Position numbers and translations under genes: made by a program
Shown here: piece by piece, positions 6,893-14,638 of the stretch
How positions within the stretch are numbered: position 1 is the first letter of the stretch
Layout of the letters: the number at the start of each line of letters is the position of its first letter
Assembly (NCBI GenBank): GCA_049325415.1
Contig: JBMOLL010000092.1
Span: 1-51,948 of the forward strand
From: JBMOLL01 sp049325415
GTDB lineage: Bacteria; Bacteroidota; Bacteroidia; Bacteroidales; GCA-2748055
Reading direction: 5' to 3'
DNA: 51,948 nucleotides
Notes under the pieces: generated by a model
The model's input: only the letters and a program-made list of their open reading frames with translations
Database searches by the model: none
Told to the model about the DNA's origin: nothing

Positions 6893-6999
6893 TCTGCCCC
6901 TCCGCAAAGTCCTTCGCCAAAGGCTTCGGCCGTCGGCGAAAGCTACGGCGGCAAGCGGAGAGGGAAGTAACGAGTTTACCGAGTTACGAGTCGAAGGAT
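6893..6999. repeat. GC-rich hairpin and isolated right end of the element
   Basis: At 6964-6999 there is an orphan right end (GAAGTAACGAGTTTACCGAG...GTCGAAGGAT) lacking the outer CGGTTCCTGAGC part. In its place is a different GC-rich inverted repeat (TCCGC...CCTTCGCC...GGCGAAAG...GCGGA, about 6900-6960). This seems to be another repeat family fused to, or inserted into, a truncated copy. Confidence 0.65.
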
Positions 7000-7129
7000 T
7001 GCCTGTGGGGTTTCAGACTCTGGATTTTCTTTACATCACTCCCGGGGACAGTTTATCTGATTTATTTTCGCGTTTTCCTGGTCAGATCCATAAACAGTAG
7101 AATTGGGGTAGGCCCAAATATCAAACCTC

Positions 7130-7160
7130 TTGACTGGTGTAGGGAAATAGCTTATTTTTA
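7130..7160 (+). promoter_or_regulatory. Putative promoter of the SRPBCC gene
   Basis: TTG at 7130-7132 and TATTTTTA at 7153-7160 are separated by 20 bp, the spacing and sequences expected for a Bacteroidota -33/-7 promoter (TTG, 19-21 bp, TAnnTTTG). The ATG follows 25 bases later at 7186. Confidence 0.5.
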
Positions 7161-7185
7161 CTGAGTATAAATAAAACTATCTGTC

Positions 7186-8190
7186 ATGAGATTTCTGAAA
7201 TGGTTACTTTACATCATCCTTGCGCTCGCTGCGCTGATCCTGATCATTCCCCTTTTCCTGCCATCGGAGATGAGCATTGGAACAACCGTTGAAGTAAAAG
7301 CCACACAGGCCCAGGTATTCCATGTGGCGGCGACCTATACCGACCGCGGCAGCTGGGATCCCTGGATGGAGATGGATTCCACCGCTACCCTGGAAACCCT
7401 TCCGCAGAAGGAATATGTGGGCTCCTCCTATACCTGGAAAGGGGAGACTATTGGAAACGGAAAGATGCAGGTCGACTCGGTCGACTGGGCAAAACACATC
7501 TGGGCCAGCATCTGGTTCGGTCCCGATCCGAGGCCCTCGCAGGTGGAGTGGATCCTGGAGCCTGCCGGCGACGGAACCCTGATCCACTGGAACTTCCATA
7601 CGAAGATGGGCTATCCCGTTGGCCGCATCATGATGCTCCTGATGAAGAAACCCCTGCAGGGGAATTTCGACAAGGGCATGCAGAATTTCAAGGCCTATAT
7701 CGAAGCCAATCTGCCGCAGCTCAGCTCCCTTTCGCCGATTGAGGAGAAGGTGTTGAATCCCATGTCGGCCATGGTCGTTGCCGGTGAGGGGACGATGGAA
7801 GAAATGGGACCGGCAATGGGCACCTATTTCGCCCAGCTCAGCGGCGCCATTCAGAACCAGGGTCTGCAGGTCAGCGGGGCACCGTTCTGCCAGTACCTGG
7901 AGTACGATCCGGTCACGGGGATCACGAAATACCTGGTGGGTATGCCTGTTGCCAAAGCCGGGAAGAACGAAGGAGCGGTGATGGCAAAGACCTACCCGGA
8001 AATGAAGGTCCTGCAGGCCGTGCATACCGGTCCGTATGAAGAGCTGTACCTGTCGTATGATGATTTTAACAGCTATTTTCAAAGTAACGGGATCACGCCC
8101 AAAGGTCAGGCTTTCGAGTTTTACCTGAACGACCCGATGGTGGTGAAATTCCCCACCGGGCTGGAGACGCTCATTGCATTTCCGTATTAA
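7186..8190 (+). CDS. Membrane-anchored SRPBCC protein with GyrI-like domain (334 aa)
   Basis: One N-terminal membrane segment (about residues 5-26) is followed by an SRPBCC/polyketide-cyclase-like ligand-binding domain (about 30-178; VEVKATQAQVFHVAATYTDRGSWDPW, MDSTATL, IHWNFHTKMGYPVGRIMM). Next comes a GyrI-like/AraC effector-binding domain (about 190-334; AKTYPEMKVLQAVHTGPYEELYLSYDDF, ending EFYLNDP...TLIAFPY). Both domains bind hydrophobic or cationic small molecules. The pair is common in Bacteroidota as a stand-alone sensor or detoxification-type protein without a DNA-binding domain. The next gene follows in the same reading frame directly after this stop codon. Confidence 0.85.
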   Translation: MRFLKWLLYIILALAALILIIPLFLPSEMSIGTTVEVKATQAQVFHVAATYTDRGSWDPWMEMDSTATLETLPQKEYVGSSYTWKGETIGNGKMQVDSVDWAKHIWASIWFGPDPRPSQVEWILEPAGDGTLIHWNFHTKMGYPVGRIMMLLMKKPLQGNFDKGMQNFKAYIEANLPQLSSLSPIEEKVLNPMSAMVVAGEGTMEEMGPAMGTYFAQLSGAIQNQGLQVSGAPFCQYLEYDPVTGITKYLVGMPVAKAGKNEGAVMAKTYPEMKVLQAVHTGPYEELYLSYDDFNSYFQSNGITPKGQAFEFYLNDPMVVKFPTGLETLIAFPY

Positions 8191-8301
8191 AAATATATCT
8201 GCAGGCTACTGGTCTGCAGGTATCTCATTCCTTTCGCCATCGACACCAAAGATATCAACCGGATCTTTTTCAGGGACGGATACCGCCTGGCCTCTTCCTG
8301 C

Positions 8302-8874
8302 ATGGAGGCGGGTTTTTCCGATGCAGCCCTGGAAGAAGCCACACGCGCCCTTTACGAGGCCATCGACAGTCTGAACGATGCCCTGCTCCAGCGGGCTGCT
8401 GCCGAAGGGCAGCCGGCCGCCTGCCGGCGTGGCTGCAGCTGGTGCTGTCACCAGGCAGTGTTCGGGGTGAGCCATGAGTTTGTCTATCTCCGCAACTGGC
8501 TGGAGAGGAATCTCGACCCGAAGGTGCTGGAGGGGATCACGAAGCGGGCCGGCGCGAAGCAGGCCGTCACGGAAAAACTGTCGGCCACTGCCCGTCTGCA
8601 GCACAAAGCTCCCTGCCCGCTCCTCGAAAACGGGGCCTGCATGGCCTACAGCGCCCGGCCCATGGCCTGCAGGATCTATCTCTCCTCCGACGAGGGTTCG
8701 TGCCGGGAGGAGTACCGGCATCCGGAGAATACGAAGACCTTTCCCGCCCTGTTCTCCTTCCCGCTCCAGGCGGGACGGATGATGAACGAGGGTTTCAGTT
8801 CCTGCCTCAGGGAACTGGGTTTCAAAAATGAGGAACAGCCCCTGGAAACAGGACTGTCTTCCTTAATGTTGTAG
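8302..8874 (+). CDS. YkgJ-family cysteine cluster protein
   Basis: The cysteine pattern CRRGCSWCC, CPLLENGACMAYSARPMACR and SSC matches the YkgJ (zinc- or iron-chelating CxxCxxCC) family. Its members are thought to bind a metal or Fe-S cluster; the biochemical role is not settled. The first ATG is at 8302, but the frame is open back to the stop codon of the preceding gene at 8188-8190. The upstream residues (PFAIDTKDINRIFFRDGYRL) read like genuine protein, so the true start may be a non-ATG codon upstream. Only about 110 bp separate it from the SRPBCC gene, so co-transcription is likely. Confidence 0.8.
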   Translation: MEAGFSDAALEEATRALYEAIDSLNDALLQRAAAEGQPAACRRGCSWCCHQAVFGVSHEFVYLRNWLERNLDPKVLEGITKRAGAKQAVTEKLSATARLQHKAPCPLLENGACMAYSARPMACRIYLSSDEGSCREEYRHPENTKTFPALFSFPLQAGRMMNEGFSSCLRELGFKNEEQPLETGLSSLML

Positions 8875-9015
8875 GGCATTCCATACTATAGAACACCTTT
8901 TTTTTCTCGCAAAACTATTCTTTTTGACCTATTTTAGCCGTTCCGGAAACCGGCAAACCCGGGTACAGGCCCGGTACTTGCCGGGAAGATGGCCGGAAAA
9001 CTAAAACCTGGCGTG

Positions 9016-10221
9016 ATGAAAATAGGTATTTTAAGGGAAACCAAAGTCCCGCCCGACAGGCGTGTACCCCTGACACCGGAGCAGTGCAGGAGGATCAATG
9101 AGCAGAAAGGACCTTTGAATGTGGTGGTACAGCCCTCCGGATTCCGTTGTTTTTCGGATCAGGAGTATAAGGAAGCCGGGGTTCCCCTCCAGGAGGACCT
9201 TTCGGATTGCGATTTTCTGCTCGGCGTCAAGGAGGTGAAAACCGCGGCCCTGCTTCCGGGAAAGAACTACCTTTTTTTCTCCCATACGGCCAAGAAACAG
9301 GCGGGAAACAGAGGTCTCCTGCAGCACCTGGTGAAGAACGGCAACCGCATGACCGATTATGAGTACCTCGTCAATGAGGAGGGGGTACGGGTGGTGGCTT
9401 TCGGTCACTGGGCCGGTGTGGTGGGTGCCTATAACGGGCTGCGTGCCTGGGGTCTCCGCAACGGGACCTATACGCTGAAGCCTGCCTGGGAGTGCCTCGA
9501 TTACAATGAAGTACAGGCCCAGCTCCGGCATATCAGGGCCGGGGAGGTCCGGATTGCGATCACCGGCGGAGGCCGGGTGGCCGGGGGAGCCCTGGAAGTG
9601 CTGAGGAAGGCAGGTTTCCGCGAGGTCGATCATGAGGGTTACCTCAACAATACTTACAACGAACCGGTATTCACCCGGCTCGATCCCTGGAACTATACCC
9701 GTCGCAGCGACGGCCGCCTGTTCAATTTCAACCATTTTGTGCGCTGTCCGGGCGAATACGATAATGCCTTCGGGCCCTTTGCCATGGCTACCGATATCTA
9801 TATGGCCTGTCATTTCTGGGACCCGGCCGCTCCTCCTATTCTTACGCGGGAGATGCTCCTCGACCGGAACTGTCCCGTGAAGGTTGTGGCCGATATCAGC
9901 TGCGACCTCGACGGGCCGGTGGCTTCCACGCTGCGGGCCTCGACCATTGCCGAGCCCTTTTACGGCTACGATCCCCAGTCGGACAGCGAAGCACCGGAGC
10001 CCTTTGCCCGGGGTATCGTGACGGTGATGGCGGTGGATAACCTCCCGGGAGAATTACCGCGCGATGCTTCGGCGGCTTTCGGGACGGCTTTGACGGAGCA
10101 CGTGATCCCGGCACTATCCGATCCGGGGAATGAGATGATCGTAAGGGCCACCATCACGGCGAACGGGGCCCTTGCCGAACGCTATGCCTACCTGGAAGAT
10201 TTCCTGAAGGGAGAAGCTTAA
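9016..10221 (+). CDS. Alanine/saccharopine dehydrogenase-like NAD(P) oxidoreductase
   Basis: The start at 9016 (MKIGILRETKVPPDRRVPLTP) matches the typical first strand of the AlaDH/PNT N-terminal domain; the ATG 27 bp upstream adds only a weak tail. Residues 1-130 form that catalytic domain (K in GVKEVK, H in FFSHTAKKQ). A Rossmann segment follows (AITGGGRVAGGALEVL, near 185-200), and the region FGHWAGVVGAYNGLRAW is characteristic of lysine-forming saccharopine dehydrogenase relatives. The reaction is probably reversible NAD-dependent oxidation of an amino acid or saccharopine-like substrate. Its stop codon overlaps the stop of the convergent rpe gene (TTAA shared), leaving no room for a terminator between them. 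Confidence 0.82.
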   Translation: MKIGILRETKVPPDRRVPLTPEQCRRINEQKGPLNVVVQPSGFRCFSDQEYKEAGVPLQEDLSDCDFLLGVKEVKTAALLPGKNYLFFSHTAKKQAGNRGLLQHLVKNGNRMTDYEYLVNEEGVRVVAFGHWAGVVGAYNGLRAWGLRNGTYTLKPAWECLDYNEVQAQLRHIRAGEVRIAITGGGRVAGGALEVLRKAGFREVDHEGYLNNTYNEPVFTRLDPWNYTRRSDGRLFNFNHFVRCPGEYDNAFGPFAMATDIYMACHFWDPAAPPILTREMLLDRNCPVKVVADISCDLDGPVASTLRASTIAEPFYGYDPQSDSEAPEPFARGIVTVMAVDNLPGELPRDASAAFGTALTEHVIPALSDPGNEMIVRATITANGALAERYAYLEDFLKGEA

Positions 10222-10871
10222 AAATCCTTTAAGGCGGAGATCATTCCCGGCCGGTCTTTGGCCGAGAATATGGTATTGCCCACCACAAACACATCGACAC
10301 CGGCTTCAAGAAGTTTTCCCATATTATCGGGACCTACGCCTCCGTCCACTTCAATCAGGGTGCTGGCTCCCTGCTCGCGGATCATGGCTTTGAGCTGGCG
10401 GATCTTCTCATACGAACCTTCAATAAATTTCTGTCCGCCGAAGCCGGGATTCACCGTCATGATCAGGACCATGTGCAGATCCCTGAGGATGGGCCTGAGC
10501 AGAGACACATCGGTATGGGGGTTCAGGGAGACCCCGGGTTTCATGCCCAGTTCGGTTATGCGGTGAACGGTGCGGTGCAGGTGGGTGCAGGCTTCGTAAT
10601 GAACCGTGAGCCAGTCGGCCCCGGCTTCTTTGAACTCCTCCAGGTAACGGTCGGGGTTGACGATCATCAGGTGGACATCGAGGGGTTTTTGGGATTGCTT
10701 CCTGATCTGCCGGATCACGGGGAAACCAAAAGTGAGATTCGGCACGAAAACGCCGTCCATGATATCGAGATGGAGCAGGTCGGCCCGGCTCTGGTTTACC
10801 ATGTCGATCTCCGCGGCAAGGTGCAGGAAATCGGCGGTCAGGATGGAAGGGGCGATCAGGTGCTTGCTCAT
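10218..10871 (-). CDS. rpe: Ribulose-phosphate 3-epimerase
   Basis: A TIM-barrel epimerase of normal length (217 aa) that interconverts D-ribulose 5-phosphate and D-xylulose 5-phosphate in the pentose phosphate pathway. Family motifs in order are APSILTADF, LHLDIMDGVFVPNLTFG (metal-binding H and D), DVHLMI, MTVNPGFGGQKF and EVDGGV (second catalytic Asp), then VVGNTIF. It is cytoplasmic, a single gene, convergent with the dehydrogenase-like gene and sharing the last bases with it. A good -7 box lies 19 bases before the start. Confidence 0.97.
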   Translation of the reverse strand: MSKHLIAPSILTADFLHLAAEIDMVNQSRADLLHLDIMDGVFVPNLTFGFPVIRQIRKQSQKPLDVHLMIVNPDRYLEEFKEAGADWLTVHYEACTHLHRTVHRITELGMKPGVSLNPHTDVSLLRPILRDLHMVLIMTVNPGFGGQKFIEGSYEKIRQLKAMIREQGASTLIEVDGGVGPDNMGKLLEAGVDVFVVGNTIFSAKDRPGMISALKDF

Positions 10872-10889
10872 GATTTGAATAGTTTAACA

Positions 10890-10897
10890 CAAAAATA
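10890..10897 (-). promoter_or_regulatory. Putative -7 box of rpe
   Basis: On the minus strand this reads TATTTTTG, an exact TAnnTTTG match, 18-19 bases before the rpe ATG at 10871. No clear -33 TTG is visible at the right distance. Confidence 0.45.
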
Positions 10898-11130
10898 CAT
10901 TTCTTCACGCTAATTTTGGTAATTTCACAGACTTTTAAGAACCGGGAGCTGCCCTCATGGTCTAAGGCCATGCCGGGGACGCAACCCGAACCGCCTGCTT
11001 TACGTCTTATCTCTTTGTCCGGACGAGTTACTGCCGCCGGCTCTGAGAGCGGAAAAAAGCGTTAACCGGCGGTCTGTTGCACAATACTTCCGGGTTTTAA
11101 AAGTTTATTAGCTACCCTGAAACGTGTAAT

Positions 11131-13518
11131 ATGAACAGAAAGACACTATTGCTGATTGCTTCCTGGCTGCTCATGCCAGTCCTGATGCTGGCACAGAAAG
11201 GCACCATCAGCGGCTATATCGAAGATGCCCGCTCGGGAGAAAAGCTGATCGCTGCCTCCGTATTCGACCAGAAAAGCGGACTCGGTACCACCACCAATGA
11301 ATACGGTTTTTACAGCCTGACCCTGCCCGAAGGTGAGATCCAGTTTACGGTTTCTTATGTGGGATACAGCACATACAGCGAAAAGGTCATGCTGAAGGGC
11401 AAGATCGTAAAGGTGGTTGACCTCGAACCGAGCATTGAGCTGGAGGAAGTGACTGTAACCACCAACAGGCCGCAGGACATTGTGCAGGATGTTCAGATGA
11501 GCAGCACCTCCATTTCACCTCAGCAGATCAAGTCCATTCCTTTATTTATGGGTGTTCCCGATGTGATGAAGGCCTTGCAGCTGATGCCCGGCGTACAGTC
11601 GGGCACCGAAGGTACCAGCGGAATCTATGTCAGGGGAGGAGGTCCCGACCAGAACCTGGTCCTGCTCGATGGGGTGTCGATCTATAATGCGGATCACCTT
11701 TTCGGCTTCTTCTCCGTTTTTAATCCCGATGCTATCTCCAGTATAACTCTCTATAAAGGAGGATTCCCGGCCCGATACGGAGGCCGGTTGTCTTCGGTAA
11801 TCGATATCAGGCTCAAAGACGGCAACATGAAGGAATTCCATGCTAAGGGTTCAGTAGGGATAATTGACTCAAGGATCATGCTGGAAGGACCCATCATAAA
11901 AGATAAAACCTCATTTATGATCTCTGCGCGCCGTACCTATGGTGATCTGTTTGTCAGGCCGGTTGTCAGGATAATAAACAATTACAGCGGCAATACAGGA
12001 ACGGCCGGCTATTATTTCTATGATGTCAATCTGAAAATCAATCATAAATTCTCTGATAAGGACAGGGTTTTTCTGAGTCTTTACTCAGGAAAGGATAAGG
12101 TTTTTGTGACCAATGAATATGAGTATATCTACAATGATTCAACCTATATGAACAGGGACGAGTTTGGCCTGTACTGGGGTAACCTGACCTCCGTCCTCCG
12201 GTGGAACCATGTGTTTGGAAGCAAGCTGTTTAGCAATGTGTCTGTTCTTTATTCCAATTACAAGTTCGATACCTATGAGAATTACTATTCCTTTATAAAT
12301 AAACGGAAAATAGGGGAGTACAAGTTTGATTATTTCAGCGGAATTGAAGATGAAGGCGCCATGGTGGATTTTGACTTCGATCCTTCACCGGCTCATTCCA
12401 TCAAATTCGGAGGCAAGTACCTTTATCACAATTTTAAACCGGGAATTACTGCTTTCAGGACGACGGGGATAACCGATTCGCTTGATATCAATTTTGGCAA
12501 CAAAAACATCTATGCAAATGAAGCTTATGTTTATATTGAAGATGATATTGATATAACACGGCGTCTCTCGGCAAATATCGGGCTGCATTACTCAGTCTTC
12601 AGCGTACAGGATGAGTTGTATAGTTCCCTGCAGCCAAGGATGAGCTTGCGTTTGTTGGTCTCAAAAAACCTTTCTTTCAAGGCAGCTGCGTCGAAGATGC
12701 AGCAGTACATTCATCTTCTGACCAACTCCACCATCGGATTGCCCACCGATCTCTGGCTGCCCACGACAAAACTGATCCCCCCGGAAAACTCCTGGCAATA
12801 TGCTGCAGGAGCGGCCTATAACCTGAAGGATACCTATACGATAACCCTCGAAGGGTTTTACAAGAACATGAAGAACCTGATCGAATACAAAGAGGGCGCC
12901 AGTTTTATGGACATCGGCACAAGTTGGGAGGGAAAGGTTGATATCGGCGATGGCTGGTCGTATGGCGCCGAATTTATGATCCGTAAGGATGCCGGGAAAT
13001 TCACAGGGTGGCTGGGCTATACCCTTTCCTGGTCGATGCGGCAGTTTAAGGACCAGAATCAGGGCAAAGTATTTCCGTTCCGCTACGATCGCAGGCACGA
13101 CATTGCCATTGTTGCCATGTACAAGATCAATGAAAAAACCGATGTCAGCGCCACCTGGGTTTATGGCACCGGCAGGGCAGTGACCCTGGGGGTAGCACGC
13201 TATGCGCCGGAAAACTTCAGTTTCGGTAACAATCCCTACTACTATTACGATACCTGGCAGGAGATCGAGTATTATAACGGGAAAAACAGCTTCCGGGAAC
13301 CTTCGTTTCATCATCTCGATCTTGCGGTGAACAGGCATAAAACAAAAAAGTGGGGCGAACAGACCTGGAGTTTCAGTGTTTATAATGCCTATAATCACCT
13401 TAATCCCTTCTTCCTCTACTTCGGGTATGATTACATCGATGGAAATTCCATCCGAAGATTAAAACAGATCAGTATTTTTCCTATAATCCCATCAGTAAGC
13501 TATGCGTTCAGTTTTTAA
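11131..13518 (+). CDS. TonB-dependent receptor with carboxypeptidase-like N-domain (795 aa)
   Basis: A signal peptide (about 1-22, ending MLAQ) is followed by a carboxypeptidase-D regulatory-like domain (about 24-105; GTISGYIEDARSGEKLIAA, NEYGFYSLTLP). The plug domain follows (about 115-230; VPDVMKALQLMPGVQ, GIYVRGGGPDQNLVLLDG, GGFPARYGGRLSSVIDI), then a 22-strand-type barrel ending in an aromatic C-terminus (SVSYAFSF). It should import a ligand across the outer membrane using TonB energy. It is shorter than SusC proteins and its partner is a DUF4249 protein rather than SusD. The two genes overlap by 17 bp, so they form a fixed pair. The ligand is unknown. Confidence 0.92.
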   Translation: MNRKTLLLIASWLLMPVLMLAQKGTISGYIEDARSGEKLIAASVFDQKSGLGTTTNEYGFYSLTLPEGEIQFTVSYVGYSTYSEKVMLKGKIVKVVDLEPSIELEEVTVTTNRPQDIVQDVQMSSTSISPQQIKSIPLFMGVPDVMKALQLMPGVQSGTEGTSGIYVRGGGPDQNLVLLDGVSIYNADHLFGFFSVFNPDAISSITLYKGGFPARYGGRLSSVIDIRLKDGNMKEFHAKGSVGIIDSRIMLEGPIIKDKTSFMISARRTYGDLFVRPVVRIINNYSGNTGTAGYYFYDVNLKINHKFSDKDRVFLSLYSGKDKVFVTNEYEYIYNDSTYMNRDEFGLYWGNLTSVLRWNHVFGSKLFSNVSVLYSNYKFDTYENYYSFINKRKIGEYKFDYFSGIEDEGAMVDFDFDPSPAHSIKFGGKYLYHNFKPGITAFRTTGITDSLDINFGNKNIYANEAYVYIEDDIDITRRLSANIGLHYSVFSVQDELYSSLQPRMSLRLLVSKNLSFKAAASKMQQYIHLLTNSTIGLPTDLWLPTTKLIPPENSWQYAAGAAYNLKDTYTITLEGFYKNMKNLIEYKEGASFMDIGTSWEGKVDIGDGWSYGAEFMIRKDAGKFTGWLGYTLSWSMRQFKDQNQGKVFPFRYDRRHDIAIVAMYKINEKTDVSATWVYGTGRAVTLGVARYAPENFSFGNNPYYYYDTWQEIEYYNGKNSFREPSFHHLDLAVNRHKTKKWGEQTWSFSVYNAYNHLNPFFLYFGYDYIDGNSIRRLKQISIFPIIPSVSYAFSF

Positions 13519-14512
13519 ATATGCGTCCAGGATAATCCTGATCGTGTCAATTACAGCTCTGTTCATTTTCCCGGAGGGATGTGAAAAGAATGTCGATATT
13601 GAGATCGACGAGATCGAACACATGATCGTCCTAAATGCCTCCCTTGTGCCCGATTCCGCCATCGAGGTGACCCTTAGCCGTACCCGGCATATCCTTGATG
13701 GTTACGAACTGAAAATGCTTTCGGGCGGAACAGTTCAGATCAGCGATGATCTGGGGAATGCTGCTCAGCTGTTGCCCGGCGTCGATGGCATCTACCGGAC
13801 TGCGGCCCTGTTGCCTGTTGCCGGAAGAGAATATACCGTGAAGGCTTCAGTGGAAGGCTATGCGGATGTGGAGGCAAAGACGAAAATACCGGAACTGATC
13901 CCGATTGCCTCTTTCGATACCTCATTGGTTGAGGGAGAAGGGGGATACTTGCAGTATAATTTCAGGCTGACAATTGATGATCCGGCTGACGAGGAAAACT
14001 TCTACAGTATCTTTTTTCATTCACTGTCGTACAATGCCGAAATGCTGATCGAGGAAAAGGTGGATACACTTTATGTCAGTCAGGATACCGTGATAATTGC
14101 CAAAACCCTGGATACCACGCTGATTTATCATCCCTTTTATAACCAGGTCTACATTAACAGCGAGGATATTGTTGTCGAAGAGGATATCGGGAGGGAAATC
14201 GGGATTATCTTCTCCGATAAACTCTTCAACGGGAAATCCTATACCTTGAAGGGTTCATTCAGCGACTACAGCCTGCTTTATTCGGCTGATACGGCCACCT
14301 TGTATTATAGCCTTAAAAGTATCACCAGAGATTATTATAAGTATCTGTATTCGCTTGAAAAGCATTACTCTGCCAAGGATGACTTTTTCTCCACCCCGGT
14401 GATGGTGCAGACCAATATCACCGGAGGAGTGGGAATTTTTGGCAGTTACTCGGTTTATACCGATTCCCTGAAGTTTGCCCCTATGGAAAATCCCTTTCCG
14501 TGGTATTATTAG
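13502..14512 (+). CDS. DUF4249 lipoprotein, partner of the TonB receptor
   Basis: After a hydrophobic start, Cys27 in FPEGC is a probable (non-ideal) lipobox. The N-terminal half is an Ig-like region (VDIEIDEIEHMIVLNASLVPDSAIEVTLSRT) and the rest is beta-rich with TIDDPADEENFYSIFF, the pattern of DUF4249 proteins. These are regularly encoded directly after medium-length TonB receptors in Bacteroidota and are presumed extracellular accessory lipoproteins. The start overlaps the receptor gene by 17 bp, which implies translational coupling. A separate function is not known. Confidence 0.83.
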   Translation: MRSVFKYASRIILIVSITALFIFPEGCEKNVDIEIDEIEHMIVLNASLVPDSAIEVTLSRTRHILDGYELKMLSGGTVQISDDLGNAAQLLPGVDGIYRTAALLPVAGREYTVKASVEGYADVEAKTKIPELIPIASFDTSLVEGEGGYLQYNFRLTIDDPADEENFYSIFFHSLSYNAEMLIEEKVDTLYVSQDTVIIAKTLDTTLIYHPFYNQVYINSEDIVVEEDIGREIGIIFSDKLFNGKSYTLKGSFSDYSLLYSADTATLYYSLKSITRDYYKYLYSLEKHYSAKDDFFSTPVMVQTNITGGVGIFGSYSVYTDSLKFAPMENPFPWYY

Positions 14513-14583
14513 AGGAAAGGGTCCGTAAGGAAGTTTATATCTGTGAATTTGCAAATCCGTAGCCTCTTTTAAGGGGGATTCGT

Positions 14584-14614
14584 TAATTTTACCTGATCTG
14601 TCATACGGATCAGG
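14584..14614 (+). promoter_or_regulatory. Putative tex promoter box and leader hairpin
   Basis: TAATTTTA at 14584-14591 resembles a Bacteroidota -7 box. A perfect 7-bp hairpin (CCTGATC, 9-nt loop, GATCAGG) at 14592-14614 follows at once and would lie at the 5' end of the transcript, 25 bases before the tex start. Alternatively the hairpin is the tail of a terminator for the DUF4249 gene, but it has no U-run. Confidence 0.35.
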
Positions 14615-14638
14615 GATGAACATTTTTATAAAACTGCT

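Noticed and set aside
10920..11100. Possible structured RNA or tRNA before the TonB receptor
   Set aside because: There is a GC hairpin (CCGCCGG/CCGGCGG) and a small CATGG hairpin, but no tRNA arms or known riboswitch core that I can recognise.
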